From: Ponticaulis sp.
Lineage (GTDB): Bacteria > Pseudomonadota > Alphaproteobacteria > Caulobacterales > Hyphomonadaceae
Reading direction: 5' to 3'
NCBI GenBank assembly: GCA_002699325.1
Contig: PABS01000054.1
Coordinates: forward strand, 1-13,977
Length of the DNA stretch: 13,977 nt
A program made the position numbers and the translations under genes. Shown in pieces: positions 7,700-13,977 of the stretch (the stretch's first letter is position 1; the number at the start of each line of letters is the position of its first letter). The notes below the pieces were generated by a model. The model had not been told where the DNA came from. It made no database searches and saw only the letters and a list, made by a program, of their open reading frames with translations.

Positions 7700-9367
7700 A
7701 TGAAGGGATCCATCTTCGTTCTCATTGCCGCGTGTCTGGTGCCGCTGGCAGCGACCGGCTGTATGAGGGAGAACACAGTTTCCTCCCGAGGGCCGCTTGC
7801 GCAGGGATCGGCTATGTCGGGGCCTGTCGTCAGCGTCGCTCAGGGTGATGTGCGGGGCGAGACGCAGGGATATTTGAGCGTGTTTCGGGGCATCCCCTAT
7901 GCCGCAGCACCGGTGGGTGATCTTCGCTGGAAACCGCCAGCCTCGGCAGAAACTTGGGAAGGCGTTTTTGACGCGAGCCAGTTTGGGCCGAGCTGTATTC
8001 AGCCGCCCATCCCGCCCACCAGCATTTATTACGATCCGCCGGAAACATCCTCGGAAGATTGTCTTTCACTGAACATCTGGACACCTGAAGATGCCGAAAA
8101 GGCGCCCGTCATTGTGTGGATTCATGGTGGCTCCCTGCGAATGGGGGGTGCCGCCCAACCCGTCTATGATGGCTCCGCCTATGCTGAACGAGGCGTGGTT
8201 TTTGTCTCGATCAATTATCGTCTCGGCGTGCTCGGCTGGCTCCCGCATCCCGAGCTTGTGGCTGAAAGCCCTGAAGACTTGTCGGGCAATTACGGTTTGA
8301 TGGATCAGATCGCTGCACTTGAATGGGTGCAGGCGAATATTGCCGCGTTTGGTGGCGACCCGTCGAACGTCACGATCATGGGCGAATCTGCTGGTGCACT
8401 GAGTGTGACCTATCTGCTGACCAGTCCACCAGCCGATGGCCTGTTCGACAAGGCGATCATCCAGTCCACCAACGCCCGGAATTTTGCGGAACTCGGGCAC
8501 GAAAGCTTTGGCCGTCCCCCGGCTGAGACCATCGGGTCTGACCTGTTTGCAAAGCTCGAGCTGAATTCGCTTGAAGAGGCCCGGGCAGCGGACGCGCAGG
8601 AGATCACCAATCGCGCAACGCTGGCGGGCTATGCGCCTGAGGGGACGATTGACGGCTATTATCTGCCTTTGCAGATCAATGAGGCTTTTGACGCTGGCGA
8701 GGTCGCCAGTGTTTCAGTGCTTGCTGGATTCAATAGTGGCGAGGCACGGACATATCGCATGCTGCTGCCACCTAAGCCTGACTCCTCAAATGCCTATGAG
8801 ACGGCGATAAGCGAGCGTTATGGCGATGAGGCCGGTGCATTTCTGGCGCTTTATCCATCTGATGATGTGGATGACTCCATGCTGGCGGTAAACCGAGACA
8901 ATGTCTTTGGTTGGGCAACAGAACGGATCGCTCACAAGACTGCCGACGCGGGTCGTCCTGCCTATTTTTATGTCTTCGATCACTGCTATCCCAGCATGGC
9001 GGCACGCGACCTTTGTTCATTTCATGCGAGCGAATTGCCGTTTGTCTTTGGCACGACGGGCAATGCGCGTTCTTACCCGCCAGAATGGCCTGAACCACTA
9101 GCGTCAGAGGCTGAAACACTCTCCGAAGTGCTCGTGGATTACTGGGCCTCATTCGCCAGAACGGGACGTCCCGAGAGCGAGCGCGGACCGGACTGGACGC
9201 CTTACAATGAGAATGAAGCCTACCTCCATATCGGAGATGTGCCCGAGCTCCGCCATGACCCGTACCCAGGGATGTTCGAATTTCATGAAGGGCTTTATCG
9301 GCAACGTCATTCCGCGGGTGATGGCTGGTTCCTCGGTGTCGGCCTGAGTGCCGAGCCGCTCGAATAG
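7700..9367 (+). CDS. Type-B carboxylesterase lipoprotein (second copy)
   Basis: 555 residues, a clear paralog of the esterase at 4387-6099 along its whole length. Shared blocks include SGNYGL.DQ.AAL.WV, AFGG.P.NVTI, GESAGALSV and the VFDH.YP region. The oxyanion HGG is at 142-144, the nucleophile Ser230 in GESAG, the acid Glu348 in GFNSGE and the histidine His442 in FHASELPFVFG, so it should be active. A short signal peptide ends LAATGC (Cys21), a good lipoprotein signal with the retention residue Met at +2. The start is secure: AAAGGAG sits 6 bases before the ATG, and the gene begins 17 bases after the ligase stop. Keeping two diverged esterases beside one ligase suggests two ester bonds or two related substrates. 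It is the last gene of the operon and converges with the FG-GAP gene, 6 bases apart. Confidence 0.92.
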   Translation: MKGSIFVLIAACLVPLAATGCMRENTVSSRGPLAQGSAMSGPVVSVAQGDVRGETQGYLSVFRGIPYAAAPVGDLRWKPPASAETWEGVFDASQFGPSCIQPPIPPTSIYYDPPETSSEDCLSLNIWTPEDAEKAPVIVWIHGGSLRMGGAAQPVYDGSAYAERGVVFVSINYRLGVLGWLPHPELVAESPEDLSGNYGLMDQIAALEWVQANIAAFGGDPSNVTIMGESAGALSVTYLLTSPPADGLFDKAIIQSTNARNFAELGHESFGRPPAETIGSDLFAKLELNSLEEARAADAQEITNRATLAGYAPEGTIDGYYLPLQINEAFDAGEVASVSVLAGFNSGEARTYRMLLPPKPDSSNAYETAISERYGDEAGAFLALYPSDDVDDSMLAVNRDNVFGWATERIAHKTADAGRPAYFYVFDHCYPSMAARDLCSFHASELPFVFGTTGNARSYPPEWPEPLASEAETLSEVLVDYWASFARTGRPESERGPDWTPYNENEAYLHIGDVPELRHDPYPGMFEFHEGLYRQRHSAGDGWFLGVGLSAEPLE

Positions 9368-9371
9368 CGAA

Positions 9372-9389
9372 ATCTACTCTTCAGTAGAT
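9372..9389. terminator. Hairpin between the convergent operons
   Basis: ATCTACT-CTTC-AGTAGAT is a perfect 7-bp stem with a 4-base loop, lying between the esterase stop (9365-9367) and the end of the FG-GAP gene, whose last codons it overlaps. On the plus strand it is followed by the pyrimidine-rich ACTTTCTTGTTT. This is the expected place for a shared bidirectional terminator. The stem is AT-rich and the T-run interrupted, so it would be weak. Confidence 0.45.
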
Positions 9390-10945
9390 ACTTTCTTGTT
9401 TGGCGCGATGAATGTCATTTCGGCCTCGTAGCTGTCTATCCAGTTTTCGGGCGGCAAGGGTAACGGCTTGCTTTCCGTCTGACGGGCAGGGGTGAAGCTT
9501 GGACGCGGGTTTGGACTGCGTATCTGTTCGAGCCAGATGACACCGTCATACTCTCCGCTGTTTCCGCGCGTGGTGACCAGGTCCAGATCCCCGTCGCCAT
9601 CCATATCGCGCGCGATGAAAGCGTCATACATGCCGCGCACGCGTCTCGAAATATCATGACGAACCCATTGGTCCGTCGGGTCTCCGGTATTTTCAAACCA
9701 GGCGATCCGGCCCACGGTCGATGAGGGTGTCACATTCGGCTCATCATAATCCCGCGAAGCTCCGGAATAGCCACCCTCCAGGACATTTAACCCGGAATAT
9801 CCGCCCGTGATTGCATCCAGATCGCCATCACCGTCTATGTCAGCCAGTTCGATGCCGATAACGACATCAGGCAGAATGTCGCCAATGCGATAATAAACCC
9901 AAGGCTCATCCAGCGTCTCTGGCTGTTTCAGCCAGCCCAGTGAGGCCAGAAGCGGAGACCCATGGATTGACGCGGGTGTTTCGTGCACAGCCACGGCGAG
10001 ATCTACCCGCCCGTCACCATCGATATCTTCGAAATCGGTCTGAAAGCCGTTGGACGTAGCTTTCCAGTTTTCCGGCGCATCAAATCCCGGAGCAATCTCG
10101 ATAGGGTGAGGCGTCACTTGAATGCGGCCATCTTCGCGGGTCCCCGTGTTCTCAAGCAGCGTCATGGACTGATGCAGCCTGGCAGCCGCAAGCACATCGA
10201 TATCGCCGTCCTCATCGACATCGACCGGCATGGCAGTGTTTGGCACAACGTCGCGCGACAAGACCTGTTCGCGCCAGCTCGCGGGATCGAGCGGATCACC
10301 ATCAATCAGGAAAAGCGATGTGGGTCTTGCAGCAGAGGGAAGGGAGGGGTCAATGATGTCGGCGGCACCTTTATTGGCGCCAAGAACATCCATTCGGCCA
10401 TCCCCATTCACATCAGCGATGAATGTTCTCAGCCAGGATCCGCGTTGCTGCGTGGCAGGCGGAATGAGGCGCTGCCAGCGCTCAGTCCGTGCGGCGTCTC
10501 CTGGATTCTGGAAGTAGATCAGATGCGCTTCCTCGCATGCCGCAACGAGATCCGGCCAGCCATCGCCGTTGAGATCACCAATCGCCACATCTTCTATTGC
10601 GGCAACTTCAGCGCCTTCACCGATTGTGATGCTGGTCCAGACGTCGGGATTTTCCGTCGCGAAGGCGATCCGCAAATGATTGGAATCCTCATGCACGGAC
10701 ACAATGTCTGGCAGTCCGTCTCCATCGATGTCGGCCATCTGGAGTCCGTCGGCGCCCCGTATCGGTACGCCGCCATTGACGCCCTGATCATCAATCCGGT
10801 GTTCCCGCCATGAGATGAACTGCCCATCCCGCGCCTGGGCTCTCGAAGGCGTATCGGCCACACTTAGCTCAACTGCGTTCTGGTGAAGACAGCCTGTTAG
10901 TGCCAGCGTCAGTGCTGCTATTGATGCGCCGTTTCGCCAGATCAT
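9374..10945 (-). CDS. Lipoprotein with seven FG-GAP/VCBS calcium-binding repeats
   Basis: 523 residues from ATG 10945. The signal peptide ends LALTGC with lipidated Cys19, an ideal lipobox. Seven Asp-rich loops of the form D(I/L/V/M)(D/N)xDG..(D) occur at about residues 72, 124, 178, 242, 307, 369 and 447 (for example ADIDGDGLPDIV, GDLNGDGWPDLV, RDMDGDGDLDLV). These are the calcium-binding FG-GAP/VCBS motifs of a seven-bladed beta-propeller like integrin alpha heads, which points to an extracytoplasmic binding or enzymatic role. No separate catalytic domain is visible. The extended C-terminal tail (about 480-523) is Pro-rich and not a blade. The start codon shares an ATGA overlap with the MFS stop, with GAGG 8 bases upstream, so the two are translationally coupled. 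The longer open frame upstream lies inside the MFS gene and is rejected. Some secreted lyases and phosphatases use such propellers; the role here is unknown. Confidence 0.87.
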   Translation of the reverse strand: MIWRNGASIAALTLALTGCLHQNAVELSVADTPSRAQARDGQFISWREHRIDDQGVNGGVPIRGADGLQMADIDGDGLPDIVSVHEDSNHLRIAFATENPDVWTSITIGEGAEVAAIEDVAIGDLNGDGWPDLVAACEEAHLIYFQNPGDAARTERWQRLIPPATQQRGSWLRTFIADVNGDGRMDVLGANKGAADIIDPSLPSAARPTSLFLIDGDPLDPASWREQVLSRDVVPNTAMPVDVDEDGDIDVLAAARLHQSMTLLENTGTREDGRIQVTPHPIEIAPGFDAPENWKATSNGFQTDFEDIDGDGRVDLAVAVHETPASIHGSPLLASLGWLKQPETLDEPWVYYRIGDILPDVVIGIELADIDGDGDLDAITGGYSGLNVLEGGYSGASRDYDEPNVTPSSTVGRIAWFENTGDPTDQWVRHDISRRVRGMYDAFIARDMDGDGDLDLVTTRGNSGEYDGVIWLEQIRSPNPRPSFTPARQTESKPLPLPPENWIDSYEAEMTFIAPNKKVSTEE

Positions 10946-12285
10946 GCTTTTCGCCTCGCAATATCTTGCCGTACCGTCTTTGCCGCCAGAACATAGTGGA
11001 TGACAGACCACATTGCAGCGATTGTTCCACATAGGACCATGGCTGTGCCAAGCGGGGTCTCGAGTCCATTTGTCGTGAACATATCACTTAGAAAACCCAC
11101 AATCACCGGTCCAAGGCCGAGGCCAATCAGGTTCAGCACAAAAAACAATACGGCAGACGTCAGCGCACGCATCCGTCCACTGACCAGATTGTGCGACACG
11201 GCCAGAACAGCGCCGAGATAAGCCGCCGACAGGAAGTGAAACGGCACTGTCATGATCAATGCGAAATAGACCTGGCCGGTCAGAAGAATAACCAGCTGAA
11301 CAGGAACGAGAAATGCGGTCAGGATTGCCGGCACCCAGAGATACCAGCGCACATCTTTTGCACCGAACTTGTCAGCGAGCCAGCCTCCGCAAAACGATCC
11401 GAGGCCGCCACCAAAACCGGTCGTCAGGGCCATCCATGCGCCAATCGTGCCAAGATCCAGTTCATGGGTCCGCAGGAAGAAAGACGGCAGCCAGTTGCCA
11501 ACACCATAAATGATGAAGGCCTGAAGACTGGCTGCCAGTGCGATGTGGCGGAAGGAAACGCGCGTCCAGAGGAGACGTGCCACATCGATAATTGGCGGGG
11601 CGGGATCAGTAGAATGCTGTTGCCCTTCCGACCATCCCCGAATGGGTTCACGCACAGTGAGCAGCACCAGAAGACCAAGAGCAACACCCGGGACGCCGAC
11701 GACAAAAAAGGCCAGCCGCCAGCTGAAGGCCTCGGCTAGAAAGCCGCCTGCCGCGAAGCCAATCAGGATGCCGATATAAATCCCGATCGAATAGATCGAG
11801 AGTGCCAGTGCGCGGTTCTTAGGTTTGAAGATGTCCGAGATCATGGAATGTGCTGGCGGACTGCCACCTGCCTCGCCGACACCCACGCCGACGCGCGCCA
11901 ACAGTAAGTGAGCATAGTTTCCTGCGAGACCGCACATCGCCGTCATCACGCTCCAGACGGTCACGGCGAGGGCGATGATGCTCCGTCGCTTGCCCTTGTC
12001 CGCCCATCGGGCGATCGGAATGCCACAAATGACGTAGAACAGAGCGAAAGCAAAGCCGGTCAGCAGTCCGAGTTGTGTATCTGAGAGGTTCAGTTCGGCT
12101 TTGATCGGCTCTTGCAGGATCACAAGCAACTGGCGATCAACGAAATTGAAGATGTAAACAATAGTCAGAACAGCGAGTACATAATAGCGGTAAACTGGCC
12201 TCGAATAAGGCGTTTTTTCCGGCACGTGCTCTGCGTCTGATACAGTTTCGCCAACGCCCCCCGGGGCGATCGGATCCTTGCTCAT
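10942..12285 (-). CDS. Spinster-like MFS transporter
   Basis: 447 residues and about 12 transmembrane helices, an inner-membrane transporter of the major facilitator superfamily. The first helix carries VYIFNFVDRQLLVILQEPIK, followed by LNLSDTQLGLLTGFAFALFY and the cytoplasmic loop motif ARWADKGKRR (92-101). This block is characteristic of the Spinster-type MFS group that is common in sphingomonads and Hyphomonadaceae. RVGVGVGEAGGSPPAHSMI (131-149) matches the helix-4 motif, and GGWLADKFGAKD marks the second half. I chose ATG 12285 because GGGAGG lies 4 bases before it. In-frame codons further upstream run into the promoter and are rejected. It is the first gene of the minus-strand operon, and the second is the FG-GAP lipoprotein. 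Its promoter carries the 20-bp dyad shared with the receptor operon, so it probably moves the esterase products or a related compound. Confidence 0.9.
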   Translation of the reverse strand: MSKDPIAPGGVGETVSDAEHVPEKTPYSRPVYRYYVLAVLTIVYIFNFVDRQLLVILQEPIKAELNLSDTQLGLLTGFAFALFYVICGIPIARWADKGKRRSIIALAVTVWSVMTAMCGLAGNYAHLLLARVGVGVGEAGGSPPAHSMISDIFKPKNRALALSIYSIGIYIGILIGFAAGGFLAEAFSWRLAFFVVGVPGVALGLLVLLTVREPIRGWSEGQQHSTDPAPPIIDVARLLWTRVSFRHIALAASLQAFIIYGVGNWLPSFFLRTHELDLGTIGAWMALTTGFGGGLGSFCGGWLADKFGAKDVRWYLWVPAILTAFLVPVQLVILLTGQVYFALIMTVPFHFLSAAYLGAVLAVSHNLVSGRMRALTSAVLFFVLNLIGLGLGPVIVGFLSDMFTTNGLETPLGTAMVLCGTIAAMWSVIHYVLAAKTVRQDIARRKA

Positions 12286-12365
12286 CTTTCCTCCCGCGGG
12301 CTTCAGCGTCCCGTCGAATTTTTCATATCTGGAGTGTGCATGAACCATGCAGCTCCCGAGAGTAA

Positions 12366-12394
12366 GATATTCACTCAATAGAGAGTGAAGTCAA
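12366..12394 (-). promoter_or_regulatory. Promoter of the MFS/FG-GAP operon
   Basis: On the minus strand TTGACT (12394-12389), a 17-base spacer and AATATC (12371-12366) form a sigma-70-type promoter ahead of ATG 12285, with a leader of about 75 bases. The 20-bp dyad occupies essentially the whole -35 to -10 spacer. That is the classical position for a repressor that blocks polymerase binding. Confidence 0.6.
12370..12389 (-). promoter_or_regulatory. Candidate operator of the MFS/FG-GAP operon
   Basis: Perfect inverted repeat TTCACTC-6-GAGTGAA, 20 bp. It has the same geometry and one identical half-site as the dyad at 2006-2025, and both read GAGTGAATAT in the direction of transcription. It sits between the -35 and -10 boxes of the MFS promoter. 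Arm length and spacing suit a TetR-family dimer, and the only regulator gene in the window is the TetR gene at 1109-1798. Confidence 0.7.
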
Positions 12395-12847
12395 TGTGTG
12401 ATGGGGATGTGCCCGTCTCGAGACCGGGTGCTCATGTTAATTCTGGACGGAAAGGCAGGTCGGGAAGACAGCCTCTCAAAGCGCCGAATAGAGATTTCTT
12501 ATATTCGTGGCGCAATGTTGGAGATCTTTTTCGGAACGGAAACGGCGCGAAAACGGATATGAGGACAGTACGGACCTCAGCTGGCGCCTTTGTTCTGAGA
12601 ACTCTTTGGCCACCGAGAAGGTAAGGGCGAACGAGGGTCGCGTTTCATGTCTGAGATCAGCTCTTCGGGGGTAAGATCGAACGAGCAGAGCCCGGTTGCG
12701 TCATGCGCCTAACGGGCAACGTCACCCCAGCTGCAAAGTCCAATTCAGTGATCGCGCCGATGCTGACGGCCTCGTCAGAAGCCGTCAGCTGGAGTTGAAC
12801 CTCCTGGAGTTGGTCGAAAACCTGGACGTTTCAGGTCGCCCGGTTCG
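12395..12847. other. Region without a recognisable gene between MFS promoter and amidohydrolase
   Basis: About 450 bases. Open frames exist on both strands at 12650-12847, including a minus-strand frame reading LQLTASDEAVSIGAITELDF and a plus-strand frame reading LELNLLELVENLDV. Both have some protein-like composition, but neither has a start with a ribosome binding site or a motif I can place. The segment may be a degraded gene end. It also contains the hairpin at 12762-12789 and a 9-base direct repeat CTGGAGTTG (12789-12797 and 12804-12812). Confidence 0.4.
12762..12789. repeat. 9-bp inverted repeat downstream of the amidohydrolase gene
   Basis: GCTGACGGC, a 10-base loop, then GCCGTCAGC is a perfect GC-rich stem. 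It lies 58-86 bases beyond the amidohydrolase stop and could end or stabilise that transcript. Neither strand has a T-run after it, so it is not a canonical intrinsic terminator. Confidence 0.4.
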
Positions 12848-13977
12848 TCAGTCGTCATTTCCGGTAAAGACGACTTCACCATTCTTCATGACGGTTTCGA
12901 TCGCTCGCAGGGCGCTTGTGTCTGCCAGCGGATCTTCAGACACGATAAGAATATCGGCCAGATAGCCGGGTTTGATCTTGCCAAGCTGATCGCCTACGCC
13001 GAGGTCATCGGCGGCAAGGCTTGTCGCCGTCTTGAGGATATATGCTCGATCGAGGCCGGCATTCTGATAGATGTCGAGCTCGATATGCAGTGAGTTGCCA
13101 TAGTCGATGAAGGGTGAATCCGTTCCGGCGACGATCTTTCCACCATTGTCGATGATGGTTTTGAGCGTCTTGCTCATGGGGCCTACCTGCCGAGTTCCGC
13201 CGCGGGTCATAAGAGACAGGGTCGGCGTGACGACCAGACCAGATTGAGAGATCAGAGAGGTGACGTCCTGATAGGCGTACCCCAATGCGGAAATCTTGAG
13301 CGAGTAGCCACGGCGGCTGGTTGCGCCGAAATGCTCCATATGATCGAGACCGTTTGCAACAGACGGGTAGAGCTCGTGAGTGGTTACCGGAATGCCGCTC
13401 TCATGCGCCATCTCAATGACAGCTTTCTGGACGGTATAATCCTGTCGGACATAGCTCTTGTAGAAATCAAGCTCCAGCTCTTCGGAAAGGCGCATAGAGT
13501 CTTTCGCGCGCTCAACCGTGCCAACAGTTTCGGACACACCATAAGAAACCCGCGCGCCTTCATTCAGTGGGCCTGCTGTGAAGACGCGCGGAGCCGGACG
13601 GATACCCGCCGCGGCAGACTCGCGACGTTCTACCGAGTGGTATGGGTCATCACCCGTCTCTCGTACCGTCGTAATTCCGTATGAAAACCAGAGGTCTCCC
13701 AGCGCCTTGCCCTGGCTGATAGACTGGTGGGTGTGGTTTTCCATCAGGCCCGGCAGCACATAGGAGCCAGACGCGTCTATGAACTCGCCCTCAATCAGAG
13801 AGTCATCTGCCGGGTGAATGTCTTTTACAATGCCGTTCTCAATGACGATATCGACATTCTCGGTATAGGTGTCCGCGACGCCATCGAACAGATAACCAGC
13901 CCGAAGTGTTGTCACGCCTTCCGGCATGTCCACGGTCCAGTCTGGCTTGATATCCAGCGTGGTTGTGTCGCCGCTGG
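12848..13977 (-). CDS. Metal-dependent amidohydrolase, 5' end beyond the window
   Basis: The visible 375 or so residues form a nearly complete amidohydrolase-superfamily TIM barrel of the imidazolonepropionase/prolidase-like type. Numbering from a possible GTG at 13933, the metal ligands are H67 and H69 in ENHTHQS, probable carboxylated Lys159 in FYKSYVR, H186 in TTHELY, H198 or H201 in DHMEHFG, and Asp272 in AGTDSPF. The C-terminal beta-sandwich with KIKPGYLADILI and the end NGEVVFTGNDD is present. The frame stays open to the window edge without a stop, reading DTTTLDIKPDWTVDMPEG, so internal starts near 13927-13933 are probably not the true start. Large secreted members of this group carry an N-terminal TolB/PD40 beta-propeller before this type of linker; that is an inference about what lies outside. 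It would hydrolyse an amide or similar bond, likely in the periplasm. Its membership in the ester system is uncertain because a 450-base gap separates it from the MFS promoter. Confidence 0.85.
   Translation of the reverse strand, partial: SGDTTTLDIKPDWTVDMPEGVTTLRAGYLFDGVADTYTENVDIVIENGIVKDIHPADDSLIEGEFIDASGSYVLPGLMENHTHQSISQGKALGDLWFSYGITTVRETGDDPYHSVERRESAAAGIRPAPRVFTAGPLNEGARVSYGVSETVGTVERAKDSMRLSEELELDFYKSYVRQDYTVQKAVIEMAHESGIPVTTHELYPSVANGLDHMEHFGATSRRGYSLKISALGYAYQDVTSLISQSGLVVTPTLSLMTRGGTRQVGPMSKTLKTIIDNGGKIVAGTDSPFIDYGNSLHIELDIYQNAGLDRAYILKTATSLAADDLGVGDQLGKIKPGYLADILIVSEDPLADTSALRAIETVMKNGEVVFTGNDD

Noticed and set aside
9983..10813. 276-codon plus-strand open frame
   Set aside because: It is antisense to the FG-GAP gene; the regular Asp-rich repeats on the minus strand explain the long open antisense frame.
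10946..11032. Longer start of the FG-GAP protein
   Set aside because: It would lie within the MFS gene and precede the signal peptide; ATG 10945 with ATGA overlap gives a perfect lipoprotein signal.
11191..11739. 182-codon plus-strand open frame
   Set aside because: Antisense to the MFS gene, very charged composition and no recognisable domain.
12286..12378. N-terminal extension of the MFS protein to an upstream TTG
   Set aside because: The extension would start inside the operator and promoter; ATG 12285 has an ideal GGGAGG.
1..13977. CRISPR arrays, tRNA or rRNA genes, transposases, integrase or att sites
   Set aside because: No regular spaced repeats, no tRNA-like or rRNA-like sequence and no transposase or integrase motifs were seen on either strand, despite the debris at the left end.

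Overview
The window looks like accessory DNA from a marine-type alphaproteobacterium, probably Hyphomonadaceae-like or a sphingomonad relative. The reasons are the moderately high GC content, a TonB-dependent receptor without a dedicated ferric-siderophore signature, a Spinster-type MFS transporter, DmdB-like acyl-CoA ligases, a short-chain fatty acyl regulator fragment and a secreted amidohydrolase. The taxonomic call is an inference from gene content only.

Layout. Positions 1-1100 hold gene debris: the C-terminal part of an ScfR/DUF2083-type regulator joined to a frameshifted N-terminal piece of an acyl-CoA ligase (both minus strand), then a short plus-strand stretch resembling the C-terminus of TlyA-type rRNA methyltransferases. 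At 1109-1798 (minus) lies a TetR-family regulator. Diverging from it is a tight plus-strand operon, 2106-9367: TonB-dependent receptor, type-B carboxylesterase lipoprotein, acyl-CoA ligase and a second paralogous carboxylesterase lipoprotein, with junctions of +13, -10 and +17 bases. Converging on it from the right is a minus-strand operon, 12285-9374: Spinster-like MFS transporter, then a lipoprotein with seven FG-GAP/VCBS calcium-binding repeats, coupled by an ATGA overlap. A 458-base region without a clear gene follows, then a minus-strand amidohydrolase whose N-terminus lies beyond the right edge.

How the genes may work together. The receptor would import a bulky ester across the outer membrane. 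Two lipid-anchored esterases would cleave it. The MFS transporter would move products across the inner membrane, and the ligase would activate the freed carboxylic acid as a CoA thioester. The FG-GAP lipoprotein would act at the cell surface or in the periplasm, perhaps in binding or as an enzyme. The substrate cannot be read from the sequence.

The strongest new signal is a shared 20-bp dyad, two 7-base arms separated by 6 bases. It occurs at 2006-2025 ahead of the receptor operon and at 12370-12389 inside the MFS promoter, in the same orientation relative to each operon, with an identical GAGTGAATAT half-site block. It ties the two convergent operons, about 10 kb apart, into one regulon, most simply under the local TetR protein.
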